64,000 nucleotides of DNA from an uncultured Ectothiorhodospiraceae bacterium (GTDB lineage: Bacteria > Pseudomonadota > Gammaproteobacteria > CAMYNG01), in NCBI GenBank assembly GCA_947259765.1, contig CAMYNG010000002.1, positions 62,001 to 126,000 on the forward strand, given 5' to 3'. A program made the translations under genes and the position numbers. The notes beneath the pieces were generated by a model that saw only the letters and a program-made list of their open reading frames with translations, was not told the origin of the DNA and did no database searches. Below, in pieces: positions 10,150-19,844 of this stretch (its first letter is position 1; each line of letters begins with the position of its first letter).

Positions 10150-10986
10150 TCAGTCTTCAACTTGATCTACAGCCAATTCTGAACGAATTGAGGTAACAAG
10201 TTCGGCCCAGGCCGACTCACCGGTGCAACTCGGATCGATTACCAAATGGTGGAAGCAACCTCGCAAAGAATTCACATTGCCAACATTTAGAAGACTCATT
10301 TTCCAGTTATCCAGTTTGGCCCGCCGAATCCATGATTCGATACCAGCGGCGGACACCAGTTCGTCACGTGGATCGATCCAGACTCGGGTGGGAACGTTAA
10401 GCGTGTCGTATGACGTCTCGGCTTGAAGCGAGTCGACTGAGCTAAAAAGTTCGAGATAGGCCGATAAAGGTGTCCAGTCATTGGCGCGGAGGCGGCGCGG
10501 TATTACGCTGGGTAAAAGGCTGGAACGCGGCAATGGCAGCCAGCGTAATATCCAGTTGCGTTTGTGCATGGCCAATGCCGGTGCCAGAAGCAGAATTCGG
10601 TCGAAGCGCAGCACTCCTTGTTGAATAAGCTCCAACCCCAGCAAACCGCCCAGCGAATACCCTACCAGAAAGCGCCGTGCGTCTTGCCGGGCAACATGCT
10701 CAAGCGCGTGATAGCCGCTAGTAACGTCCGCATGCCAGCGTTCTCGAGTTGCCGTTCGAAACGCCTGTCTTCGGGCTCGCGTTTGTTCCCGCGTTTCGTC
10801 GGTGTGTGGCTCCTGGTGACCGGACAGAGTGACCAATGTGACATGTATACCTGCCGATACTAGTTCTTCAACCAATGCGTGCATGACCGAAGGACGGGTG
10901 TTCAGGCCGTGAACCACCAACGCGTAGCCCGCAATGCTTCCATCGGGTTGCCGGGTTTGTAAAAATTCACTAATGTGATTAAGCAT
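10150..10986 (-). CDS. alpha/beta hydrolase (serine aminopeptidase-like)
   Basis: 'ALVVHGLNTRPSVM' oxyanion region and 'FLVGYSLGGLLGLELI' nucleophile elbow (GYSLGG). Confidence 0.85.
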   Translation of the reverse strand: MLNHISEFLQTRQPDGSIAGYALVVHGLNTRPSVMHALVEELVSAGIHVTLVTLSGHQEPHTDETREQTRARRQAFRTATRERWHADVTSGYHALEHVARQDARRFLVGYSLGGLLGLELIQQGVLRFDRILLLAPALAMHKRNWILRWLPLPRSSLLPSVIPRRLRANDWTPLSAYLELFSSVDSLQAETSYDTLNVPTRVWIDPRDELVSAAGIESWIRRAKLDNWKMSLLNVGNVNSLRGCFHHLVIDPSCTGESAWAELVTSIRSELAVDQVED

Positions 10987-11124
10987 TGCGGCCGCTTGCC
11001 GTTAGCGCTTTTCTGACGGCGTGTTGCAATTTTCTCAGGTGGGCCTTAGCTCGAGCACGTGTTCTTACTCCGTTTTTCATTTTGGCAGAAAGTTTTCCGA
11101 AGTAGATAGCTTACCTAATTTAAA

Positions 11125-12264
11125 TTACAGATCCTGCAAAACCGAATCTACCAGATCTCGACCCTGCTGGAGTGCCGCTTGCCGCCATTGGTGACTACGT
11201 GGGCAGAAAACTTCCTTGATTCGGCATTTGGCTTCGTGCTGTAGGTTTTCCCGTTCGCCAAAATGATGTAAGCGGTTTTCGTCACGCAGTGCATGTAACA
11301 CGCGCAGGCCTGTATAGGTACCGAATTCCTGCACTATGACATCCAGTGGCGTATCGGGATAAAGCTCGGTAAATGCATCGCTTTGTCCGCCATGAATACG
11401 GTACATAGGTCTGCGATGAGTTTTTGGTTGCGACAGCCCGGTTGTAATATTGTTGTAAAACGAAGTCGACAGGGCGCCGTTGCACACCTGCACCAGATCT
11501 GAGGCGACGCTCCACGGGCCCAGGCCGGAGTGCACATCAATTACAACAAGCTTTTCCATCTTCGGCAATTGTTCGCGTAGCCATTGTTTATATACTTGCG
11601 GACCCTGTTCAAGACCCCGACCGCCATAAAACAACCCTTTGGCGAATTCGTGTTGTCCTCCCGCCACAGCCTGCTGCAGCGCAGCAAACCCAAACTTTAT
11701 GACCGCCAGTGCGGCACGCAGATAAAACGCATCAAAGCGCGGCGGAGTGGCCGGATTTAGCAGGCTATCGAGATTCGCGTAAGTTACATTTGCACCCTGC
11801 CACTGCTCGCTGCATTGCAAAAAATTGCGGTTCAGGTCGACGTTCAATTCATTCACCCGCCGCAACCATGCCATTCCAAATGGATTCAGCACATGTACCA
11901 ATATAAGTGCCGTGTCTTCCTTTAAAGCCGGAAGCGATTTCAACAAGCCAAGCTGCACGGCGGAACCGACAAATCCTTCCACGCCATGTATGCCGGATGT
12001 ATGAACCAAGGCTCGATTGGGTTTTGAGCTACCGAGCACAGCAATATCGATACTGAGTTCCAGACCGTCCGGCCCGCGAGCTGTAATTGGCAATACGTGA
12101 CACTTTGCGTCAGCACGCCGTGACATCTCACGGAACCGCCTACGCGCTTGAGCGTAATCTGCACTGTAGAAGTAGTCGGGATCAGTCATAGACTGCCAGG
12201 CGCAACGATGTGATCCGAAACACCATGCACGGTCAGATTTGCAGTCCTTTTTCCAAAAGTTCAT
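11125..12264 (-). CDS. DUF2817 (M14-like carboxypeptidase-fold) protein
   Basis: 'SADYAQARRRFREMSRRADAKCHVLPITARGPDGLELSIDIAVLGSSKPNRALVHTSGIHGVEGFVGSAVQ' and 'LNVDLNRNFL'; start may be at MTDPDYFYS. Confidence 0.87.
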   Translation of the reverse strand: MNFWKKDCKSDRAWCFGSHRCAWQSMTDPDYFYSADYAQARRRFREMSRRADAKCHVLPITARGPDGLELSIDIAVLGSSKPNRALVHTSGIHGVEGFVGSAVQLGLLKSLPALKEDTALILVHVLNPFGMAWLRRVNELNVDLNRNFLQCSEQWQGANVTYANLDSLLNPATPPRFDAFYLRAALAVIKFGFAALQQAVAGGQHEFAKGLFYGGRGLEQGPQVYKQWLREQLPKMEKLVVIDVHSGLGPWSVASDLVQVCNGALSTSFYNNITTGLSQPKTHRRPMYRIHGGQSDAFTELYPDTPLDVIVQEFGTYTGLRVLHALRDENRLHHFGERENLQHEAKCRIKEVFCPRSHQWRQAALQQGRDLVDSVLQDL

Positions 12265-12838
12265 CTATCAAACGACGGCGCTTTTGCAACTCCTGGCTGT
12301 CGCCGCCCTGAAAAACCAAGGCACCAGATGAATACGAGGAACCAAAAGTCAGTGCGAGATTCACCACCTGACCCACCGCCGAAATAAACTCCCTTTCATC
12401 CAATGCGGCCAGTGGATGAATATAAGCGCCCCAGAGCGCGCCCTGGGCAATGGCGTAACGAGCATCCAGTGCCGAATCAAAATTGGCCTGCATGAGACGA
12501 AACAGCACGTCTTGCTCCAGTTTGTCGGCACGCGCCACCGGCACAATGACGCGCATTCGATCCAACTTGACGTCGGTGATCACCGTTACCGGATATTTCT
12601 CGATAGTGAATTGCCAAAAACCGTGTTTTCCTTTCGCTTTTGGATCCAGTCGTTTGATGAGGCCCTGCAAACGATCATTTGTCATGGACACGTTGGCTTG
12701 TGTCGGCGGCGGAGGTGCAGATGAATTCTCCGCCGCAACGGAATTTTGCAGTCCGGTCACCAGCATCAGGCAGGCGAAAGCGGCAATCTGCGTCCTTCCG
12801 GCGACAGCAAGCTGAAAACTAATCCAGACAAACTTCAT
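12233..12838 (-). CDS. hypothetical secreted protein
   Basis: Starts MKFVWISFQLAVAGRTQIAAFACLMLVTGL (signal-like); type III chaperone/YbjN-like alternation is only suggestive. Confidence 0.6.
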   Translation of the reverse strand: MKFVWISFQLAVAGRTQIAAFACLMLVTGLQNSVAAENSSAPPPPTQANVSMTNDRLQGLIKRLDPKAKGKHGFWQFTIEKYPVTVITDVKLDRMRVIVPVARADKLEQDVLFRLMQANFDSALDARYAIAQGALWGAYIHPLAALDEREFISAVGQVVNLALTFGSSYSSGALVFQGGDSQELQKRRRLIDELLEKGLQI

Positions 12839-13003
12839 GGCATTCCCCCGAGTATTTTTCTTATGGACAATCTTTGGCCGAAACAACATCACTGTCTATC
12901 GGCCGCAATCTACCGTTTATCCGAATTTACGCATAACCCTTTGACAGTTCGTGGCCCGTTTCATATAGATGTTAGCAGCGGACGAGAAAAAGGTTGAACG
13001 GTT

Positions 13004-13210
13004 ATGATCCCAATAAACAGAAAACATGAAGCAGGCCCCATCCCGTTCCGTACAGGACGGTTTTTCTGCATTGATTCCAAATGGTTTTTTGCCTGCAGGG
13101 AAGGACTGGATCGCGGCCCGTTTGATACCCGTGACGATGCAATCGTCGCTATGCAGATTTTTCTGACCAGTCTGAAGTCGGTCGAGAAGCAATTAAACCG
13201 CGTAAGCTGA
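13004..13210 (+). CDS. DUF6316-like small protein
   Basis: 68 aa; 'PFRTGRFFCIDSKWFFACREGLDRGPFDTRDDAIVAMQIFL'. Confidence 0.7.
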   Translation: MIPINRKHEAGPIPFRTGRFFCIDSKWFFACREGLDRGPFDTRDDAIVAMQIFLTSLKSVEKQLNRVS

Positions 13211-13252
13211 ATTTCCGGCGCGGCCCGGCCGTATTTTTACGCTTGCTGAAAT

Positions 13253-15055
13253 TCAGATAAGGTTCCAGACGTCACTGAATTCCTTTTCGGCCGCCTCTTT
13301 GCCCTGAATGGCGCTTTTCAAAATCTTGAAATGGAACTGGGCACACAGGCCGGAGTTGCCAAGCTGCTTGGACAGTTGCAGGCGTGTTTCGTGCCCCATA
13401 AAAAACACCGAGACCACAGCGCCTGGTCGAAACGGATAAGGTGGAGTGATAAGCGTGGTCTGGTGATGACTTGCAACCGCGCCGGGAACCAATAGCGCAC
13501 GTTGATATCGCTTGGTTGAAGCGGCATCCACTGCCAATGTTACACCAACGGGTATAGCGTCGGGCGCCAACAACAGCACACCTACCTGGACACCCTCCTT
13601 TTCATATTCCTTCATCCAGCGTATTAGGCCCAACGACCAGGAGCGTTGATCACCTTGCAAGCGCTCAACCGCAATGATTTCACCGACTTGCACGTTGGTG
13701 GAACAGTCCTTGGAACAACGCATAAACAATCCGCCGGCGCTTTCGTTTACCAGCGTCCAGGAATCAAGTTCACAACTGGCGTCGGCTGCATCCGCATTGT
13801 CTTCCTCGCCGCCCTCGCCTTTAACTTCAGTACTCGACATGCGGTTGGAATACACCATTTCCCAAACATCCGATTTGGGGATGTTGACATCGCTGATATC
13901 CCGGGCGTCGTACTCGGCAGTGGGATTAAACATGTCGCGCAGACTCTGGCGATGAAAATCGTAAACTTTTCCAGCAACGGTCTCGCTACTGGACTGTTTT
14001 AACAAGCCGCAGTGAATATGTGTCATGCCAGTGGCCGCACGTACGGTTTCGTTGACGGTCGAACGGGAAAAACGCCGCTTTTCGGTTGCGTGCCATGCGG
14101 AGATAAGCTTCCTCAGCAAGTCATGCGGCAGCGCCGCATCCTGCATGCCCGCACTGATCAAGGTACTGGATACATTGTCATCACCGCGTTCAATCTCTGT
14201 TTCCAGCGCTTTGATAATGTCTTCGGTATCAAGCACTCGGCACGCCTCGGTCGCACAGCCCTCGTCCAACAGGGCAATGATTCTCGGCGGATCATCGCGC
14301 TCAAGGTTAATCACGAAGCCGTCTTTTTCATTGCCGGTAAACGGCACCAGTTTTACGTTGCCAATCCAGCGCTCAAGATTTACATGCACATGTCCCACTT
14401 CACCATGACGCAAATGGTAGGGTGAAGCGAGAAACAGCAACAGAGCACGAACGTACTCGGCTTCCACCGTCGTCTTAATGATATATTGGTGTTGTTCATC
14501 AGCAATGGCAACACGGTGAACTTTATGTGACTCTGCAAAGGCGTAAAGCTTGTGCAAATCTGCCCAAACGTCGGTGGGAAACTCGGAATACGCCTGGTAA
14601 GAAATCAACAAAACCCGGTTCAGATAAGTGATGGCGCGATGCAGAAGCAGGCTCAATGTGCGCCGATCATTGAACAGAATACTTTCGTTGAGTAAATCTT
14701 CAATGGCGATCTTGTAACCGATTGCCATTGCCTCTGCTGTTCGTCGTGCCGCAACGGCGACGTTACGCTTTTTTTTCGGCAGCGGAAACGTCTCGCCAAC
14801 AAAATGCTTTTGCATCTGCTCGTTGACGAATTGAGCTGGCTCGCGCAGGGATTCCAACAGGTTTACCCGGTGCCGACACTTGATCATCAATAGGTTGGAA
14901 TCTCCCAACGCCTGATAAATGCGTCGCGCGGTCTCCCCTGCATTTGCACGTGGTAAATCCGCCAGCCACTGCTCAACCCTGCGCGGCTGCGCATTAAACG
15001 CGTCTTTCCCTGGTCGTTTGCGTTCCGGGGTGTGAAACCCGGGTCGACGTGACAT
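13253..15055 (-). CDS. large conserved hypothetical protein, possible PilZ-like C-terminal region
   Basis: 600-aa ORF; C-terminal 'DSWTLVNESAGGLFMRCSKDCSTNVQVGEIIAVE...WSLGLIRWMK' resembles PilZ-type beta-barrel proteins; not certain. Confidence 0.65.
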   Translation of the reverse strand: MSRRPGFHTPERKRPGKDAFNAQPRRVEQWLADLPRANAGETARRIYQALGDSNLLMIKCRHRVNLLESLREPAQFVNEQMQKHFVGETFPLPKKKRNVAVAARRTAEAMAIGYKIAIEDLLNESILFNDRRTLSLLLHRAITYLNRVLLISYQAYSEFPTDVWADLHKLYAFAESHKVHRVAIADEQHQYIIKTTVEAEYVRALLLFLASPYHLRHGEVGHVHVNLERWIGNVKLVPFTGNEKDGFVINLERDDPPRIIALLDEGCATEACRVLDTEDIIKALETEIERGDDNVSSTLISAGMQDAALPHDLLRKLISAWHATEKRRFSRSTVNETVRAATGMTHIHCGLLKQSSSETVAGKVYDFHRQSLRDMFNPTAEYDARDISDVNIPKSDVWEMVYSNRMSSTEVKGEGGEEDNADAADASCELDSWTLVNESAGGLFMRCSKDCSTNVQVGEIIAVERLQGDQRSWSLGLIRWMKEYEKEGVQVGVLLLAPDAIPVGVTLAVDAASTKRYQRALLVPGAVASHHQTTLITPPYPFRPGAVVSVFFMGHETRLQLSKQLGNSGLCAQFHFKILKSAIQGKEAAEKEFSDVWNLI

Positions 15056-15391
15056 CTTTGGCTCTGCCTCACGTAATTTAAAGTTACTGCTAAAGCGGCT
15101 ATCGGCAGCCGATTGATTTACTTCACAAAATTATAATCCCGCCGGGGCGAAAATACGAAATCGGCAGTCACAATGAAAGTCCACCGCCCTGTTTACGGCA
15201 TACCTATAACTCACTGAAAAAACTGGATAATTAGTTTACCACAGACAGCATATCCAGAAACTGGCGAACATCGAACATTTGCGGGTTATTTACCCGGCGC
15301 GGCCACACGACTATCCTGTTTGCTGGTACCTGAACGCAGACCCCATTAACGCGGGACAAGCCTATTACAGCCGGTTCAATCACTGGATATT

Positions 15392-18300
15392 ATGCCACTT
15401 AACGCCTTTCACCCCGCCGTTAACCGCTGGTTTCAGGGTTGCTACGCTGCGCCTACCCCGGTACAGCTCCAGGCCTGGCCAGCGATTCGGCAGCAGCGAC
15501 ACAGCCTGATCGCCGCGCCAACCGGATCGGGCAAAACCCTCGCCGCATTCCTGTCTGCCATTGACAGCCTGGTGCGTGATGGACTCGACTCCGGCTTACC
15601 CGACGCCACACAGGTGCTTTACATTTCGCCGTTGAAGGCGCTGTCGAATGATATTCAGAAAAACCTGCAGGAACCACTCAACGGCATTCGCGACGAATTG
15701 CTGGAAAGCGGTTTGCCCGACGTTCCGATCCGCGCCCTCGTGCGCACCGGTGACACCACACAAAGCGAGCGCGAACGCATGCGTCGGCAAGCGCCGCATA
15801 TTCTTGCTACCACGCCGGAATCGTTTTATCTGTTATTGTCTTCTGTCTCCGGTCGTGACATGTTGCGACACGTACGAACGGTTATTGTTGACGAAGTACA
15901 CGCCCTGGCCGGCAACAAACGCGGTGCTCACCTCAGCTTGTCGCTGGAACGGCTGGCGAGCTTGTGTGATCAAGCACCCGTACGCATCGGCTTGTCGGCA
16001 ACGCAGAAACCCATAGAGGAAATGGCGCGCTTTTTGTGCGGTGCGCAGGCGGATGACTGTAATATCATCGATACAGGCCATGTGCGCAAGCGCGACCTAC
16101 AGCTTGAAATCCCCGCCTCAGCGTTGGAGGCCATCATGTCCAACGAGGTCTGGGAGGAGATCTACAATCGGCTTGCGCAACTGACAGAGCAACACCGCAC
16201 CACGCTGATTTTTGTTAATACCCGACGGCTCGCGGAACGTGCCGCTCACCACCTTGCCGACCGCATTGGCGAAGACGCGGTGACGGCTCACCACGGCAGT
16301 CTGGCCCGCAAGCACCGCCTGCAGGCAGAACAGCGCCTGAAACGCGGTGAACTTCGCGCCCTGGTGGCCACGGCATCGCTGGAACTCGGTATCGACATCG
16401 GCGACGTAGATCTGGTTTGCCAGTTAGGCTCGCCGCGCTCCATTGCCACTTTCCTGCAACGTGTAGGACGTTCAGGTCATGCGGTGGGCGAAACCCCCAA
16501 GGGACACCTGTTTCCCTTGAGCCGGGATGAACTGGTGGAATGTACCGCGCTGCTGGATGCAGTGCGTCGGGAAGAATTGGATCGCATTATCGTACCGCGT
16601 GCTCCCCAGGATGTGCTTGCGCAACAGATCGTTGCCGAGGTAGCCAGCCGCGAATGGAGCGAAACTGAGTTATACACTGCGTTTCAACGCGCCTTTCCTT
16701 ATCGTGAGCTGAGTCGCAAGCAATTTACTGACGTTGTGCGCATGCTGGCGGACGGTTATTCAACCCGCCGCGGGCGCCGAGGCGCATACTTGCATCGCGA
16801 TGCCGTTAACGGCCAACTGCGTCCACGACGTGGCGCACGTCTGGTTGCACTAACCAACGGCGGTGCCATTGCCGACTTGTTTGACTACGATGTGATCCTA
16901 CAACCGGAAGGACTCATGGTTGGCAATCTTAACGAAGATTTCGCGTTCGAAAGTTTGCCCGGCGATATCTTTCAATTGGGGAACACCGCCTATCGCATGC
17001 TTAAGATTGAACAGGGAAAAGTTTTTGTTGAAGATGCGCACGGCCAGCCACCCAACATTCCGTTCTGGTTTGGCGAGGCGCCTGGACGCACCGATGAGTT
17101 GTCCGGAGCCGTATCCCAACTGCGCGCTCAATTGGAATCACGACTGATTGCCGCGCCTGAGTCTTGCGTTACCTGGCTGCAAGAGCACTATAAATTGCCC
17201 GCGGGCGCTGCGCGGCAACTGGTCGATTACCTGGCGGCGGCGCGCGCTGCGCTTGGCACGTTGCCTACGCGGGACACGATAGTTTTCGAGCGCTTCTTTG
17301 ATGAAACCGGTGATCTGCATTTTGTGATCCATGCTCCACTGGGCGCGCGCATAAATCGCGCCTGGGGATTGGCATTACGTAAACGGTTTTGTCGAAAATT
17401 CAATTTCGAACTGCAGGCAGCCGCAACCGACGACAGCGTGATCTTATCACTCGGTCCCACCCACAGCTTTGCCTCGGCGGAGGTCGCCAACTACCTTAAA
17501 TCCGACAGCGTACGCGATATCTTGACCCAGGCACTACTGGATGCACCTATGTTTGCAACACGCTGGCGTTGGAATGCCAACATCTCACTCGCTGTGCCCC
17601 GCAACCGTAACGGCAAACGAGTTCCGGCACAGTTCCAACGCAGTAATGCAGAAGATCTCGTGGCAGTGATTTTCCCCGATCAACTTGCCTGTTTGGAAAA
17701 CATTAGCGGCAACCGCGAGATCCCCGATCATCCGTTGATTACCCAGACCCTATATGACTGTCTGCACGAGTTGATGGACATTGACGGCCTGGAAAAATTA
17801 CTAGCCCGAGTTGAAAAAAATGAAATAAGTATCGTCACCTGCGATCTCGCCAGTCCATCACTTCTCGCGCAAGAGATAATTAACGCGCGTCCCTATGCGT
17901 TCCTTGATGATGCACCCGCCGAAGAACGCCGCACACTGGCCATACAAAGTCGACGTTTCATGGACCCCGTGTCCGCAGCTGAATTGGCTAGACTCGATCC
18001 GGCTGCCATAAAAAAAGTCTGTGCCGAAGTCTGGCCAGCGCCTCGCAATGCCGACGAACTGCACGACGCGCTCAATATCATGGCGTTTCTAACTCTCGAT
18101 GAAACCGAAGTACAGCCTGACTGGCGACCCCTGTTCGATGAACTTTGTACCCGCCGGCGTGCCACCTGCTTATCTACACCCTCTGGTCTGCAGCTATGGG
18201 TGGCCGCCGAGCGTTTACAGACACTATTAAATGTGTTCCCAAATGCAAGCTTATCGCCTTGCATTTCACCCATCAACGAATCGAGTAGCGACTCGCCGGA

Positions 18301-19699
18301 TACGCAACATGCTTTAGTTGAAACTTTGCGCAGTCGGCTTGAAGCATTGGGTCCGGTAACCGAAACTCGCCTGGTACAATCATTGCGACTGAGCACTTCT
18401 GAAATCCACACCGCCTTGCTGGCGCTGGAGCAGGAAGGCTATGCGCTGCAAGGCAATTTCACACCGGGAATTGACGAAACCGAGTGGTGCGAGCGAGGTT
18501 TACTGGCACGTATACATCGCTACACTCTTAAACGCATGCGCGCAGAAATCCAACCGGTTTGTGCAGCAGATTTTATGCGCTTTTTATTTCATTGGCACCA
18601 TTTGGACGACCCCTTGCAGGGCCCGGCGGCGCTTCCGCTTATCCTGCAACAACTGGAAGGCTTTGCTGTGGCCGCCGCCAGTTGGGAAAAAGATATCCTG
18701 CCTTCCCGTCTAGCCGATTACACACCAACCATGCTGGATAATTTGTGTAATGCCGGACGCATCATCTGGCAACGACCACCGCGCAATGAGGCGACTACAA
18801 AGCCTGCCGTTGCCGCAAAATCCGGCCGAAAAACCGGCGCAGTGAAAAGTATGCCCGTCATACTGATTGAGCGCGGCCAAATCGGTTTATGGATCAAACC
18901 GGAAGCCGCTGCGCCCGGCGAAAGCGCAAATGATTCCAGTAACATTTCCCCCGGCGCCGAATCTGTACGCGCCTGTCTGCAACAACATGGCGCACTCTTT
19001 TTTGACGATCTGCTGGCAGAAACAAACCTGCTACCCACACAGGCGGAACAATGCCTGGCTGAATTGGTTGGCCAGGGGCTGGTGACGGCTGATAGTTTCG
19101 CCGGCTTAAGGTTTCTACTTAACACGCCAAAGCGCCGTTATCGAAATAGTTTTGAAGCGCCACCCACCGGTCGATGGGCGTTGCTGCGCAGGCAACACAC
19201 ACCCGACGATCATAATGTCGAACACATTGCTCGCACCTTATTACGGCGTTACGGTGTAGTGTTTCGCAAATTACTGGAACGTGAAGCGTTGCCGGTAACC
19301 TGGCGGGAACTGGTTTATGTGTTCCGTCGCCTGGAAGCTCGTGGCGAGATACGCGGTGGTCGATTCGTTGAGGGCATGAGCGGCGAGCAGTATGCACTTG
19401 TGGAAGCGGTTACCGCGCTGCGTAAGGTGCGCAGCACTCAAGAAGAAGACAAACTGATTTCCATTTGCGGTACTGATCCGCTAAATCTAACCAGTATCAT
19501 CACACCTGGCGAACGCATCGCGGCAAAACCCGGCAACCGTATTCTTTACCAGAATGGCGTTCCCATCGGCACCAGCACCGCCGGTCGAATCGAGTTTTTG
19601 GAATCCGTTGCCGCGGAACGGCAGTGGGAAATGCGGCAGTTACTGATCCGTCAACACAACCCCGCGACGTTTATTCCGTCGCCGCGCACGCCGATTTAG
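15392..19699 (+). CDS. lhr: Lhr-family DEAD/DEAH-box ATP-dependent helicase
   Basis: 1435 aa; 'APTGSGKTLAAFLSAIDSL', 'YISPLKALSNDIQKNL', 'VIVDEVHAL', 'GLSATQKP', 'QRVGRSGHAVGETPKGHLFPLSRDELVEC'; long Lhr-type C-terminal extension. Confidence 0.95.
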   Translation: MPLNAFHPAVNRWFQGCYAAPTPVQLQAWPAIRQQRHSLIAAPTGSGKTLAAFLSAIDSLVRDGLDSGLPDATQVLYISPLKALSNDIQKNLQEPLNGIRDELLESGLPDVPIRALVRTGDTTQSERERMRRQAPHILATTPESFYLLLSSVSGRDMLRHVRTVIVDEVHALAGNKRGAHLSLSLERLASLCDQAPVRIGLSATQKPIEEMARFLCGAQADDCNIIDTGHVRKRDLQLEIPASALEAIMSNEVWEEIYNRLAQLTEQHRTTLIFVNTRRLAERAAHHLADRIGEDAVTAHHGSLARKHRLQAEQRLKRGELRALVATASLELGIDIGDVDLVCQLGSPRSIATFLQRVGRSGHAVGETPKGHLFPLSRDELVECTALLDAVRREELDRIIVPRAPQDVLAQQIVAEVASREWSETELYTAFQRAFPYRELSRKQFTDVVRMLADGYSTRRGRRGAYLHRDAVNGQLRPRRGARLVALTNGGAIADLFDYDVILQPEGLMVGNLNEDFAFESLPGDIFQLGNTAYRMLKIEQGKVFVEDAHGQPPNIPFWFGEAPGRTDELSGAVSQLRAQLESRLIAAPESCVTWLQEHYKLPAGAARQLVDYLAAARAALGTLPTRDTIVFERFFDETGDLHFVIHAPLGARINRAWGLALRKRFCRKFNFELQAAATDDSVILSLGPTHSFASAEVANYLKSDSVRDILTQALLDAPMFATRWRWNANISLAVPRNRNGKRVPAQFQRSNAEDLVAVIFPDQLACLENISGNREIPDHPLITQTLYDCLHELMDIDGLEKLLARVEKNEISIVTCDLASPSLLAQEIINARPYAFLDDAPAEERRTLAIQSRRFMDPVSAAELARLDPAAIKKVCAEVWPAPRNADELHDALNIMAFLTLDETEVQPDWRPLFDELCTRRRATCLSTPSGLQLWVAAERLQTLLNVFPNASLSPCISPINESSSDSPDTQHALVETLRSRLEALGPVTETRLVQSLRLSTSEIHTALLALEQEGYALQGNFTPGIDETEWCERGLLARIHRYTLKRMRAEIQPVCAADFMRFLFHWHHLDDPLQGPAALPLILQQLEGFAVAAASWEKDILPSRLADYTPTMLDNLCNAGRIIWQRPPRNEATTKPAVAAKSGRKTGAVKSMPVILIERGQIGLWIKPEAAAPGESANDSSNISPGAESVRACLQQHGALFFDDLLAETNLLPTQAEQCLAELVGQGLVTADSFAGLRFLLNTPKRRYRNSFEAPPTGRWALLRRQHTPDDHNVEHIARTLLRRYGVVFRKLLEREALPVTWRELVYVFRRLEARGEIRGGRFVEGMSGEQYALVEAVTALRKVRSTQEEDKLISICGTDPLNLTSIITPGERIAAKPGNRILYQNGVPIGTSTAGRIEFLESVAAERQWEMRQLLIRQHNPATFIPSPRTPI

Positions 19700-19717
19700 T
19701 TACCAAATTACGAACAA

Positions 19718-19787
19718 GTCATTCTGGCGAAAGCCAGAATCCAGATGCTGGTTGAATTCACTGGACTCCGGCATTCGCCGGAGTGAC
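19718..19787. repeat. REP/MITE-like palindromic intergenic repeat
   Basis: ATTCTGGC-GAAA-GCCAGAAT (19721-19740) and ACTCCGGC-ATTC-GCCGGAGT (19765-19784), flanked by GTC...GAC, between convergent genes. Confidence 0.8.
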
Positions 19788-19844
19788 GAAAAAACGACTG
19801 GCACCCAATCCTTGACCCTGGGACCTGGTCCCTCGCCTCTGATT

